From NCBI GenBank assembly GCA_029256185.1, contig JAQSYI010000012.1:1-64000 (forward strand): a stretch of 64,000 nt of DNA. Direction: 5' to 3'. Source of the DNA: Paenibacillaceae bacterium. Its GTDB lineage: Bacteria > Bacillota > Bacilli > Paenibacillales > NBRC-103111. Shown one piece after another: positions 42,805 to 51,643 of the stretch; the first letter of the stretch is position 1, and every line of letters begins with the position of its first letter. Made by a program: the position numbers and the translations under genes. The notes beneath the pieces are model-generated. The model saw only the letters and a program-made list of their open reading frames with translations. It did no database searches and had not been told where the DNA came from.

Positions 42805-43002
42805 GGCGCTTACGAAGCCAGTTTTCACTGCAAATGCCTCTTCACTTGCAACGAACTCAAAACTTGAGTTGATGCTTACGAAGTCAGTTTTTCGCGAATG
42901 CCGCTTCGCTATGGCATTGAACTCAAAACTTGAGTTGATGCTTACGAAGCCAGTTTTTCGCGAATGCCGCTTCGCTATGGCATTGAACTCAAAACTTTCA
43001 GG
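42805..43002 (+). repeat. Three 66-bp tandem repeats with embedded RBS
   Basis: Units start at 42805, 42871 and 42937, each exactly 66 bp, opening GATGCTTACGAAG(C/T)CAG and ending with GAACTCAAAACTT. Units 2 and 3 are almost identical; unit 1 is diverged. Unit 3 runs straight into CAGGAGG, the ribosome binding site of the gene at 43015. The same family lies before cbiM and cbiH. Confidence 0.92.
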
Positions 43003-43014
43003 AGGTAGGACATC

Positions 43015-45537
43015 TTGATCAATCCTCAACGAAGGCTATCCAGGCGGCTGTGGAATGGATTGCTGGCATTATTGCTTATCGCAACTCTGATTACCCCGGC
43101 ATACGGGAATAAGGCTGAGGCTGGTGACCAAGGCGTATATGTAGCCGATGGAGCCTATTACACACTGGAAAAGGCGCAGCTTTCACCGGGAAGCGAGAAG
43201 AGCACCTTCCGCTTCGTGCTGGAGCTGGTGAACGGATCAGTCGCAGCCCTGGACGTGAACAAATTCGGAGTATCCGTCTGGGATGCCTCCGGCAGCCGCT
43301 ATGCTGTAGAACTGGCGGAGAAAACCAGCTCCCGTGCGGCTGCAGGCACCACCAAGCAGCTGAAGTATGTGGCTAAAGTACCGGCAGGAACCACACTGGA
43401 CCAGCTGCAGGTGGAAATCTATGCCTGGGATCTGAAGGTGCCCGGCTATATGCGTTCCATCGGCAAGCTCGCGGCTATTGCCGCTTCCGACGCCTCCCAA
43501 TCCAGCAAGCCGCAAGCGCTGGTGGATATGACCGATCTGGACGCAACCTATGCGTCTGATGCCCAGGTCAATTTCGAGCTGCAACGCAGCTATCACGCTC
43601 TGGTGAAGGGCAACTGGAGCATCTATGCCGAGCTGACCGCCGAGAACTTGGGCTCTTCCAGCTTCAAGCTCCCCACGGGTCTGCTGCTTGGCCTGCGCAA
43701 TGGGGACGGTCTTTCATTCAGCGGGTCCATTGTGCACGGAGGGGATGTGTCCATTCTTCCCCGCCAGAAAACAACGGTCGTGCTTGAATTCCCGGTAGGG
43801 GATCTGAATACCCAGGACTCCCTGGCCATTGAATTCGGCAGAAAATCCGCCGCCACAGCATCCGCTGGGACCGGCACGGCTTCATCGGCAACCACTGCAA
43901 GTCAAACGGTTGTCATGCTGGAAGCCATGGATATTACCGGAACCGTGACAGGGCTGCAAAAGGGTGACGTGCAAGCTGATTCAGCCGGGCGCGCCGGACT
44001 GTCTGCCGAGGTGGAGACAGTCAGCCTGGATTCCAAATCCGACGGGCTCTATGCTGAAACCGTCTATACATTAAAGAATGATGGCCCCAAGGCTGTGACG
44101 GTTCCGGTTCTGGACGCTTATTATCAAGTAGGAGGAAGCACACTCTCCGTTACGGCTGAGGATTCGGCCAGCCATCCGGACTTCCTGGCTCCTGGAGAAA
44201 CCACTTCCTACTATTACAATGCCGTTCTTCCCAGCGGGGTTGACGGCTCCACTGTCCAGTTGGTTGTCCAGGAGAAGAAATCCGATACCCTGAGCATTCC
44301 GGTGTCAGTGGCCAGTCTGCCGGCTGTATCCGATACCGCAGGCGCTCCAGTCAGTGCGGGCGGCTCCTCTTACGTCACCTCAATCGGCAAACTGGGCATT
44401 ACAGTCAAATCTACTTACCGTCTGTTAAGCGACGGCGGCGACGACGTGCTCATGAGCGAGGTGCAAGTGGAAAACCAGCAGTCTGAAGCCGTCAAGCTGC
44501 CTGCCATGTATGCGGGCTATACCGATGGAACCAATGAGCTGGAAGGGCAGGTGGCCTATGTTCAGAGCTCACCGTACATCAGCGCGGGTCAAAAGGCCAT
44601 TCTGTATATTTTCACCCACGTTCCTTATGATTTGGATATGCAGAAAGGCAGATTGTTCTTTGGCCAAGGCGTATTGAATGCGCAGAACAATACCTGGTCT
44701 CAGAAAAAAGAGTGGGCGCGACTGGATTTTTCGCTCAGCACCGGCGAGCCTGCAGCAGTTACCCCGGCAGATGCCTGGTACATCAATGATCCGGGCCGCT
44801 TGTCCACCGCCTGGATTGCAGAGACCAAGCTGTACGACAGCATGGAGGATGGAGATTCCAGCCTTGTAGCCGCCGTTCGGATCGGCCAGAAGAACCAGAT
44901 GACGCGCAATGGCATCGCCGTTCCTTATGAGGGCTATATTGAGGCATCCAACGGAGAGGTCTACAAGCTCACTCAGGCCTCCGCTTCGACGAAGCTCAAT
45001 AAGGATGCCAAGGCCCTGACTACGCTGTGGGCAGAGGTACCCTCCGGCGTGCTGGATGACAAGGCGGTAGTTGTATTCGGTCAGCAAATTATCGATGGGG
45101 TTTTTGCCTCGCCGAAGAAAGCCGCTTTTGCGGTATCTCCCAATGAGGCTTCCTCCAGAGATGATCTTGTCTGGAAGGTCAATCAGTCCGTTTATCCGTA
45201 TGTAGTCAAATTCAGTGAGATGACACGGGTTTATTCGGCCGACAAGTATACGTTTGAATTCGAATATCTGTTGGAAACGACGGGCATATTGGCCGACAGC
45301 AACACGGGAAGAGTGCTTCACTTCGAACTGGAGGACAGCACCAAGCGAGTGGTCAAGCAGTGGGATGTGCCTTTTGAAGGGGCGGGCTCCATGGAGAATG
45401 ATACCCAGACTCTGACGATTCCCAAATCGGAGATTACGTATTCCGAGGATTTCATCAACGGCAACAGGCTGAGGGTCTATGAGAAATTCCAGAATCATCT
45501 CCGTCTGCTCGGCACAATGAATTATTCAATGGATTAA
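43015..45537 (+). CDS. 840-residue secreted beta-rich repeat protein
   Basis: Start is TTG 43015 with AGGAGG 10 nt upstream. A signal peptide (LLALLLIATLITPAYG) leads to a protein with no membrane anchor or SLH domain. It contains at least four ~100-residue modules of alternating strands, each with a phrase such as FRFVLELVNGS, IYAELTAENLGS, LYAETVYTLKNDG or LMSEVQVENQQS, followed by LPAG or LAPGETT. These resemble DUF4352-like immunoglobulin-fold modules. I cannot name the family. It follows the exporter operon after a repeat block; whether it is functionally linked is unknown. Confidence 0.72.
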   Translation: MINPQRRLSRRLWNGLLALLLIATLITPAYGNKAEAGDQGVYVADGAYYTLEKAQLSPGSEKSTFRFVLELVNGSVAALDVNKFGVSVWDASGSRYAVELAEKTSSRAAAGTTKQLKYVAKVPAGTTLDQLQVEIYAWDLKVPGYMRSIGKLAAIAASDASQSSKPQALVDMTDLDATYASDAQVNFELQRSYHALVKGNWSIYAELTAENLGSSSFKLPTGLLLGLRNGDGLSFSGSIVHGGDVSILPRQKTTVVLEFPVGDLNTQDSLAIEFGRKSAATASAGTGTASSATTASQTVVMLEAMDITGTVTGLQKGDVQADSAGRAGLSAEVETVSLDSKSDGLYAETVYTLKNDGPKAVTVPVLDAYYQVGGSTLSVTAEDSASHPDFLAPGETTSYYYNAVLPSGVDGSTVQLVVQEKKSDTLSIPVSVASLPAVSDTAGAPVSAGGSSYVTSIGKLGITVKSTYRLLSDGGDDVLMSEVQVENQQSEAVKLPAMYAGYTDGTNELEGQVAYVQSSPYISAGQKAILYIFTHVPYDLDMQKGRLFFGQGVLNAQNNTWSQKKEWARLDFSLSTGEPAAVTPADAWYINDPGRLSTAWIAETKLYDSMEDGDSSLVAAVRIGQKNQMTRNGIAVPYEGYIEASNGEVYKLTQASASTKLNKDAKALTTLWAEVPSGVLDDKAVVVFGQQIIDGVFASPKKAAFAVSPNEASSRDDLVWKVNQSVYPYVVKFSEMTRVYSADKYTFEFEYLLETTGILADSNTGRVLHFELEDSTKRVVKQWDVPFEGAGSMENDTQTLTIPKSEITYSEDFINGNRLRVYEKFQNHLRLLGTMNYSMD

Positions 45538-45550
45538 CGGGTTCATAAAA

Positions 45551-45601
45551 AACACACAAGCCCCAGAATTGCGCTGTATAAGCGCGATTCCGGGGCTTGT
45601 T
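45551..45601 (+). terminator. Terminator-like hairpin
   Basis: ACAAGCCCC and GGGGCTTGT form a long stem with an internal GCGC helix. The T-rich tail on the plus strand is weak (TTGTTGTG), so it may work in both directions between the convergent genes. Confidence 0.65.
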
Positions 45602-45717
45602 GTGCCCGCGGCGGATGTGTGAAGGGCACAGCATACAGGCATGAAGACCAGCTGTCAGCAAAATTTCTTGCCGGACTATTTGCAGAACCGCTCACCGGAC
45701 TGTCCGAAGAGCAGCTG

Positions 45718-46293
45718 TCAAGCCCCAATATGCTCCTGCCCGCCGTCAATCAGCACGTCCAGCTTGCCTGTTGCCGGATCCATCATCAGACCATGCACCA
45801 GAATTTCCTTGGGGAGCAGGGGATGGTTCTTAATGATGGACACACTTTTCTCCACGCCTTCTTGTGCATGGCTGAAGCCCTTCAGCCAACGCTCCAGGTC
45901 AATGCCGGAATGGGCCACAGTCTGCATCACGTCGTTGCTGATGCCTTGGCTGCGGGCCTTCTCCAATACATTTACCGCGCTGAGGCCGGTCATGCCGCAA
46001 TCGTAGTGGCCGACTACGAATATTTCTGTGGCGCCCAACTCATAGACGGCTACAACAATACTGCGCATGATGCTGCCGAAGGGATGAGAGACAATGGCTC
46101 CGGCGTTTTTGATAATTTTGGCGTCTCCGTTGCGGAGGCTCATTGCTTTGGGGAGGAGTTCAACTAACCGGGTGTCCATACAAGTGAGAATAACCATTTT
46201 TTTGTCCGGAAACTTGTCGGTTTCGAACTCCTTGTAATGGCCTTCCTCCACAAAAGTATGATTATGCTGCAAAATGTCGTAGAGCCGCGTCAC
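45718..46293 (-). CDS. Beta-class carbonic anhydrase
   Basis: The protein has 191 residues from GTG 46293, chosen over 46302 because GGAGG then has an 8-nt spacing. The zinc site is Cys-Asp-Arg in LTCMDTRLVELLP and His-x2-Cys in VVGHYDCGM. It interconverts CO2 and bicarbonate and is cytoplasmic. It is related to the B. subtilis YtiB/YvdA group. It stands alone and is divergent from the M32 carboxypeptidase. Confidence 0.92.
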   Translation of the reverse strand: MTRLYDILQHNHTFVEEGHYKEFETDKFPDKKMVILTCMDTRLVELLPKAMSLRNGDAKIIKNAGAIVSHPFGSIMRSIVVAVYELGATEIFVVGHYDCGMTGLSAVNVLEKARSQGISNDVMQTVAHSGIDLERWLKGFSHAQEGVEKSVSIIKNHPLLPKEILVHGLMMDPATGKLDVLIDGGQEHIGA

Positions 46294-46444
46294 ACGGTAC
46301 ACCTCCAGATCAGATTAACGAAGCCGCCATTGCTTTAGGGATGGAGCTTGGATTAATGAGTAGTCTACCATAGATTGCGCTTATGTTGAAAAGAAAAAAG
46401 AAAAAAAGTATAGTGATTTTATTGAACGATCAGGAGGGATAGGT

Positions 46445-47959
46445 ATGAGTGAACTGGAGAGCAAGCTAAACGGATACCGGAATTTGGTGAAGAAGATAAA
46501 GGGGTATGAGGAAGCCGTCGGTCTGATTTATTGGGATATGCGCACGGGTCTGCCCAAAAAAGGGGTAGAGAGCCGCTCTGAGACAGTGGGGATTCTCTCT
46601 ACGGAAATGTTCAAGCTCTCCGTGTCCGATGAGATGGGCGGTTATCTGGACTTTCTGGAGCAAGAGGAGAACCGGGGCCAACTGGATGCGTTAAGCCTGA
46701 AGATGCTGCAGGAGAGCCGCAAGGAATACGACAGAAGCAAGAAGATTCCCCCGGAGAAGTATCAGGCATATGTAGTGCTGACCTCCCAAGCGGAATCGGT
46801 ATGGGAAGAGGCCAAGCATACTTCCGATTGGGGGCTGTTCGAGCCGTATCTGGAGAAGATTGTTGCGGCAAATCACGTGTTCATTGATTTGTGGGGACAT
46901 AAGGGCACCAAGTACAACACGCTGCTGGACATGTATGAGCCAGGCATGACAGAGGAGAAGCTGGATCAAGTATTCGGTGCGCTCCGCAGCAAGCTGGTTC
47001 CCTTGGTTGCCGCCATCGGCAAGTCTGCGCATAAACCCGATACCTCTTTTCTGAAGCAGACGTTTGCCAAGGAGCAGCAGAAGGCGTTCAGCCTTTTCAT
47101 TCTGGAGCAGATGGGCTACGACTTCGAGGCAGGGCGGCTGGACGAGACGGTCCATCCATTTGCCACCGGACTGAATCCGGGCGATGTGCGGATTACTACC
47201 TGCTATCTGCCGGATGACGTGGTGAGCGCTCTGTTCGGCACCATTCATGAGGGCGGCCACGCGCTGTATGAGCAGAACATCTCAACCGGTCTGGTGGGGA
47301 CGAACCTGTGCGGCGGCACGTCCATGGGCATTCACGAGTCTCAATCCCGTTTCTGGGAAAACATGGTAGGAAGAAGTGGAGCCTTCTGGTCTCGGTATTA
47401 TAGCGAGCTGCAGCGGATTTTTGAGGGCCAGTTCGATTCGGTCAGCGCAGAGGACTTCTACCGCGCCATCAATGAAGTGAAACCTTCCCTGATCCGGATT
47501 GAGGCGGATGAATTGACCTACAATCTGCATATTATGATCCGCTATGAGATTGAGAAGGCGCTGTTCGCCGGAACCGTCCGCGTTGCTGATCTGCCGGAGG
47601 TATGGAACGCCAAGTACAAGGAGTATCTGGGGATTGAGCCTGCCGACGCCGCGGAGGGTGTACTCCAGGACGTTCACTGGTCCGGCGGTTCCTTCGGTTA
47701 TTTCCCGTCGTATGCTCTGGGCAATATGTATGCCGCCCAAATCCGCCATACCCTGATCCAGAAGCTGCCGGAAGCAGAGGCCCTGATCGGCAAGGGGGAG
47801 CTGCTTCCCATCAAGGATTGGCTGGTTGGCGAGATCTATCAATACGGCATGCTGCATACACCTGGAGAAATTATAACCCGGGTTACTGGAGAAGAGCTTA
47901 ATCCGGACTATCTGGTTGATTATCTCACCGCCAAGTATACCGATATCTATAAGCTCTAG
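46445..47959 (+). CDS. Carboxypeptidase Taq family (M32) metallopeptidase
   Basis: A 504-residue zinc carboxypeptidase with HEGGH at 268-272 and the family motifs DVRITTCYLPDD and GIHESQSRFWENMVGRS (HES(Q/R)SR). The late segment RIEADELTYNLHIMIRYEIE is conserved in M32. AGGAGGG precedes the ATG by 7 nt. It trims C-terminal residues from peptides in the cytoplasm. Length and motifs are normal. Confidence 0.96.
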   Translation: MSELESKLNGYRNLVKKIKGYEEAVGLIYWDMRTGLPKKGVESRSETVGILSTEMFKLSVSDEMGGYLDFLEQEENRGQLDALSLKMLQESRKEYDRSKKIPPEKYQAYVVLTSQAESVWEEAKHTSDWGLFEPYLEKIVAANHVFIDLWGHKGTKYNTLLDMYEPGMTEEKLDQVFGALRSKLVPLVAAIGKSAHKPDTSFLKQTFAKEQQKAFSLFILEQMGYDFEAGRLDETVHPFATGLNPGDVRITTCYLPDDVVSALFGTIHEGGHALYEQNISTGLVGTNLCGGTSMGIHESQSRFWENMVGRSGAFWSRYYSELQRIFEGQFDSVSAEDFYRAINEVKPSLIRIEADELTYNLHIMIRYEIEKALFAGTVRVADLPEVWNAKYKEYLGIEPADAAEGVLQDVHWSGGSFGYFPSYALGNMYAAQIRHTLIQKLPEAEALIGKGELLPIKDWLVGEIYQYGMLHTPGEIITRVTGEELNPDYLVDYLTAKYTDIYKL

Positions 47960-48049
47960 GCCGTCCGGCCGTTGATAGCATCCGGTTTCCGGCGGAAACG
48001 GCGGCGCCTGGCACTCCATTCCCGCACAGCTGCACGAGGAGGAGAAGAG

Positions 48050-48379
48050 ATGGAGATTCGCATGAACGGCTATACGACAGATCAACTGGAGAAAATCATA
48101 GGGAAAAGGGGAGGTTCGCTCAAGCTTTTCTATGACACGGAGGATTGCGGCTGCAACGGGGTTCTGGTTCTGCAGATTCTGGATCAGCCGTACCCCACGG
48201 ATGTTCTGGTTCAGACGGAGCCCTTCCAGGTGTTCGTTGACCGGCAGCAGGAGAGCTTGTTTGATGAACGGCTGAGTATCGAAGCGGACCCAGAATTCCC
48301 TGTATTCAAAATCGGCAGCGACGGCTCTTTGTACACCAGTAATGCGCGGCTGCAGGATTTGCGGAAGCAATCCGTATGA
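48050..48379 (+). CDS. HesB/IscA-fold iron-sulfur biogenesis family protein
   Basis: The protein has 109 residues from ATG 48050 with GGAGGAG 5-11 nt upstream. The pattern LKLFYDTEDCGCNGVLVLQI, with a CGC cluster, matches the Firmicutes YqkB/YneR-like branch of the Fe-S biosynthesis fold. The second conserved C-terminal CxC of IscA is missing, so it may bind metal differently or be a non-scaffold relative. It follows the M32 gene after 90 bp. Confidence 0.8.
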   Translation: MEIRMNGYTTDQLEKIIGKRGGSLKLFYDTEDCGCNGVLVLQILDQPYPTDVLVQTEPFQVFVDRQQESLFDERLSIEADPEFPVFKIGSDGSLYTSNARLQDLRKQSV

Positions 48380-48393
48380 CAGCATGGCATAAG

Positions 48394-48430
48394 GCCCGGT
48401 TTCCTGTTTGCGCAGGAGCCGGGCTTTTTT
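48394..48430 (+). terminator. Terminator of the HesB-like gene
   Basis: GCCCGG (48394-48399) pairs with CCGGGC (48419-48424), with an inner TCCTG-CAGGA helix, then TTTTTT. Confidence 0.93.
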
Positions 48431-49106
48431 GGCTGGTAAGCTTCATGCCCAGATAGAAGAAAATGTACATTTGGAGCCGACGGGCTCCATCAGCCAACTA
48501 TCAAAATCCGCCTGTCCGGCGGTAGCTGCCACCCTGATGCCCTCCAAAAGCTGAACGGAGCACGCGGCCATATAGTATGCGTTGGCGGCAAAGCTATTTT
48601 ATATGAAATTTCATATACATATACATTCGGCCAATAAGTCATCGAAATTCACATAAAATCCGCCAACGGAGGCTCATCCGGTCCATCCATTTATTTTTTG
48701 CACATGGACCGGTCAGCCATTCAGATACTTGTAATTCCCTTTGGTTAAGGTGCCTGGGAGTCACATAAGAACGCTTCTGAGTCCGCTAGGATTCAAAACC
48801 CTTTGTGTTTGGCTGATAAGAGCGCACGTGTTTCCTGGATTGGTATGTATTTCCTCCCCATTGAGTTTGGAGAGTACCAAGGGAAATAAGGGAAGGGTTT
48901 TTCCTCTATTGCCCTTCCCGTCGGCCGATTCCCTGGAATAAAGGAACGCATTTTCCCTTATTCTCATTTTTGAAGCCCATTTTGGCTGGTTTGAAAGGGA
49001 ATAAGGGAAAAAGGAGGGCCTTATTGCCCGGAAATGACCTCCTGTCTGAGCAATAAGGGAAAAACCCGGGCCTTATTTGTATACAGGCCGTTGTTGGACT
49101 GGAGGC
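48431..49106. other. Long non-coding stretch with AATAAGGGAA-type repeats
   Basis: There is no supported gene in 676 bp. From about 48870 to 49080 the motif (AA)TAAGGGAA and its partner GGGCCTTATT or TTCCCTTATT recur at least six times on alternating strands, giving several possible long hairpins. At 48595-48625 there is an ATATGAAATTTCATATACATATA palindromic block. Confidence 0.6.
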
Positions 49107-49451
49107 TTAACCAACGTTCTCGGCATAGTCCGGAGACGGTATTGTAATTAGTGTCACATACAGGCTCGACACTCCGGATTCCCCGCTGCGGTAAGCGAAC
49201 TCCTCGTCCCCTGTGATCCGCACCACATCTCCGTTTTTCAGTGGAGTTTCAATACCGTTGACCGTAACGGTGCCGCTGCCTTCCAAATGCAAGATATACA
49301 CATCCGCCCCAGGATGCTTATGGGTAGGCAATTGCTGGTCAGGGGCAAAATTCAACAGGAAAACCACATGGCTTGCTTCCTTAAACAAGATTCGTTTGGT
49401 AAACCGGCCTTCGGGAAACTCCTGATACTCTGCAATGGCTCTCTTTTCCAT
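49107..49451 (-). CDS. Small cupin protein under an Fnr/Crp-type site
   Basis: The protein has 114 residues from ATG 49451; the GTG three codons earlier is only 1 nt from AAGGAG. Cupin motif 1 is LPTHKHPGADVYILHLEGSG (His, His, then an aspartate in place of the usual glutamate), and motif 2 lies around GDVVRITGDEEFAYRSG, where the usual histidine is missing. Metal binding may therefore be altered. A TGTGA-N6-TCACA site upstream of a TACAAT -10 suggests control by an oxygen- or metabolite-sensing Crp/Fnr family regulator. The substrate is unknown. Confidence 0.8.
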   Translation of the reverse strand: MEKRAIAEYQEFPEGRFTKRILFKEASHVVFLLNFAPDQQLPTHKHPGADVYILHLEGSGTVTVNGIETPLKNGDVVRITGDEEFAYRSGESGVSSLYVTLITIPSPDYAENVG

Positions 49452-49536
49452 GACGTTCACTCTCCTTCACAATGGGACCCGCGGCTGTACATGCCCGAGA
49501 GGTTTTCCGGCTATGCATTGCCCGTCCGGTATCTGT

Positions 49537-49542
49537 ATTGTA
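49537..49542 (-). promoter_or_regulatory. -10 element of the cupin gene
   Basis: TACAAT on the minus strand, with no good -35 element, as expected for an activator-dependent promoter. The operator at 49563-49578 is in the right place. Confidence 0.5.
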
Positions 49543-49562
49543 CCCCAAATAGACAGGGAATT

Positions 49563-49578
49563 TGTGATGGAGGTCACA
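49563..49578. promoter_or_regulatory. Fnr/Crp-type operator TGTGA-N6-TCACA
   Basis: TGTGA-TGGAGG-TCACA, perfect half-sites (extended TTGTGA...TCACAA). It is centred about 40-41 nt before the start predicted from the TACAAT at 49542-49537, the usual position for class II activation by B. subtilis Fnr. Confidence 0.7.
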
Positions 49579-49605
49579 ATCATCGAAAACGAGAGAGGTG
49601 CTGCT

Positions 49606-49741
49606 AATCCGATTGGATGGTGTCCCCATATGTTTTTGGACGGTTGACTCGAATCGGATTAAATGGCGTCCCCATATGAGTGGACAGTAGTCTCAAATCG
49701 GATTGAACCGGTATCCCATTATTGGATTGGGCGGTTGTCCC
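49606..49741. repeat. Three ~46-bp degenerate tandem repeats
   Basis: Units begin at 49606, 49652 and 49697 with AATC(C/G)GATT, followed by a TGG(T/C)GTCCCCATATG-like phrase and a GGACGGTTG or GGGCGGTTG phrase. They fill the gap before the ABC importer operon. Confidence 0.75.
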
Positions 49742-49834
49742 ATTCTGCGTCTGCCCCATGTTTCCCGCCGACCGTTCACCATACCCTGGGCTCCCGCATA
49801 GGATGGAGAAACGAACGTTTGGGAGGATTAACGA

Positions 49835-50833
49835 ATGGGAAAAAGATTGGGAGCATTAACTCTTGCCGTACTGCTTGTTGCGGCGCTGTCGCTGGCAGGA
49901 TGCGGCGGCAAGAGTGAGGAGACCACCAAGGTGCGTCTGGCAGAGGTGACCAGGTCGATTTTTTATGCGCCGGAATATGTGGCGTTGTCTCAGGGTTTTT
50001 TTGAAGAGGAAGGACTGGAAGTGGAGTTTCAGACGATCCCGGGGGGCGACAAGGTTACTACTGCGCTCCTGTCCGGTCAGATTGACGTGGCCCTTGTAGG
50101 CGCGGAAACCTCGATCTATGTGCGCAACCAGGGAGCAGAGGACCCGATCATTAATTTTGCGCAGCTGACGCAGACAGACGGTACCTTTTTGGTTTCCCGC
50201 AACAAGCCGGCCAGCTTTGACTGGAACTCCCTGAAGGGGTCCACATTCCTCGGGCAAAGAAAGGGTGGCATGCCCCAGATGGCCGGGGAATTTACCTTGA
50301 AGAAGAAGGGCATCGATCCGCAGAAGGATCTGAAGCTCATTCAAAATGTGGAGTTCGCCAATATTCCTGCGGCCTTCGCTTCCGGAACAGGGGATTATGT
50401 GCAGCTGTTTGAGCCGCAAGCGACGGTGTTTGAGAAAGAGGGAAGGGGCTATGTGGTCGCATCCTTCGGCAAGGAGAGCGGCAAGCTGCCCTATACGGTC
50501 TTTATGACCAAGAAGAGCTTCATCGATAAGAACACCAATACGGTTCAGAAGTTCACCAATGCGATTCACAAGGCGCAAAAATGGGTGCAAACCAAGTCCG
50601 TAAGCGAGATTACAGAGGCGGTCCTGACCTACTTCCCCGATACCGATAAAACCGTAGTGGAGAATGTAGTGAAGCGCTACAAGGAGCAGGATTCCTACGC
50701 AACCGATCCCATCATAGACGAGACGGAGTGGAACAACCTGCAGGATGTGATGGAGGCCGCCGGCGAGCTGAAAAGCCGTGTGCCCCACAAGGACCTGGTG
50801 AACAACTCCTTTGCCGAAAAGGCAATGAAGTAA
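49835..50833 (+). CDS. NitT/TauT-type ABC importer substrate-binding lipoprotein
   Basis: A 332-residue protein with a lipoprotein signal (TLAVLLVAALSLAGC) and an NMT1/SsuA-like fold: VRLAEVTRSIFYAPEYVALSQ, FFEEEGLEVEFQTIPGGDKV, LLSGQIDVALVGAE. The ligand may be an aliphatic sulfonate, taurine, nitrate or a thiamine-pyrimidine precursor; the sequence does not decide. GGGAGGA precedes the ATG. It is first in a three-gene operon. Confidence 0.9.
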   Translation: MGKRLGALTLAVLLVAALSLAGCGGKSEETTKVRLAEVTRSIFYAPEYVALSQGFFEEEGLEVEFQTIPGGDKVTTALLSGQIDVALVGAETSIYVRNQGAEDPIINFAQLTQTDGTFLVSRNKPASFDWNSLKGSTFLGQRKGGMPQMAGEFTLKKKGIDPQKDLKLIQNVEFANIPAAFASGTGDYVQLFEPQATVFEKEGRGYVVASFGKESGKLPYTVFMTKKSFIDKNTNTVQKFTNAIHKAQKWVQTKSVSEITEAVLTYFPDTDKTVVENVVKRYKEQDSYATDPIIDETEWNNLQDVMEAAGELKSRVPHKDLVNNSFAEKAMK

Positions 50834-50851
50834 CCTATCAGGGGAGGGCGG

Positions 50852-51643
50852 TTGGTCGAAATGCACACATCCGTACGGCTGTCAGGCGTTACACAGGTGT
50901 ATGTGACGCAGCAGGGTGCGACGCTTGCCCTTGAGAATATCGATTTTACCCTTGCGCCGGGGGAATTCGCCAGCCTGGTGGGTCCCAGCGGCTGCGGCAA
51001 AACCACCCTGCTGTCCATCGTAGCCGGGCTGATCAAGCCGACCAGCGGCATTGTGGAGGTAAACGGGGTCCCGGTAGCGGAGCCGTCCATGCAAGTGGGG
51101 TATATGCTGCAGCAGGATTATCTGTTTCCCTGGCGCAGCATCTGGGATAACGCCCTGATCGGGCTGGAGCTGGCCGGCCGGATTACGGCGGAGAGCAAGG
51201 CATACACCCTGCATCTGCTGGAGGAGATGGGGCTGGCCGATGCGGTTAACCGCTATCCGTCCCAATTGTCCGGCGGCATGCGGCAGCGGGTGGCTCTGGT
51301 GCGGACCCTGGCGGCGGAGCCGGATATCCTGCTCTTGGATGAGCCGTTCTCGGCGCTGGATTACCAGACGAAGCTGCAGCTCGAAGACTTGGTGGCGGAG
51401 ACGCTGCGCAAGCACCGCAAGACTGCCCTGCTGGTCACGCATGATATCTCCGAAGCGATTGCCATGAGCGGGCGGGTAATCATTCTGGACCGCAATCCGG
51501 GGCGGGTGCGCAAGGAAATCGTGATTCCGGAGGACATCCGGCAGATGTCTCCCTTTCATGCAAGAGAGGCAGACGGCTTCCACCGGCTGTTCCATGAGAT
51601 CTGGAAGGAATTCGAATTTATCGAGCAGAAGGGGGAGGCATAA
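50852..51643 (+). CDS. NitT/TauT-type ABC importer ATPase
   Basis: The protein has 263 residues. TTG 50852 has GGGGAGGG at a good distance; ATG 50861 is the alternative. Walker A is GPSGCGKTT, the Q-loop region is GYMLQQDYLFPWRSIWDNALIG, the signature is LSGGMRQRVALVRTL and Walker B is ILLLDEPFSALD. The SsuB/TauB-like type fits its place between the binding protein and the permease. Confidence 0.93.
   Translation: MVEMHTSVRLSGVTQVYVTQQGATLALENIDFTLAPGEFASLVGPSGCGKTTLLSIVAGLIKPTSGIVEVNGVPVAEPSMQVGYMLQQDYLFPWRSIWDNALIGLELAGRITAESKAYTLHLLEEMGLADAVNRYPSQLSGGMRQRVALVRTLAAEPDILLLDEPFSALDYQTKLQLEDLVAETLRKHRKTALLVTHDISEAIAMSGRVIILDRNPGRVRKEIVIPEDIRQMSPFHAREADGFHRLFHEIWKEFEFIEQKGEA

Noticed and set aside
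42805..43002. Possible CRISPR array
   Set aside because: Units are contiguous 66-bp tandem copies without variable spacers, and no cas genes are near. The 52-bp and 23-bp arrays also lack spacers.
42718..43029. 103-codon minus-strand frame with repeated FEFNAIAKRHSRKT peptides
   Set aside because: It is the antisense translation of the 66-bp repeats; the repeat period is a multiple of three, so the frame stays open by chance.
46200..46440. tRNA or small-RNA gene in short gaps such as this one
   Set aside because: No cloverleaf, CCA end or conserved small-RNA pattern was found here or in the other gaps.
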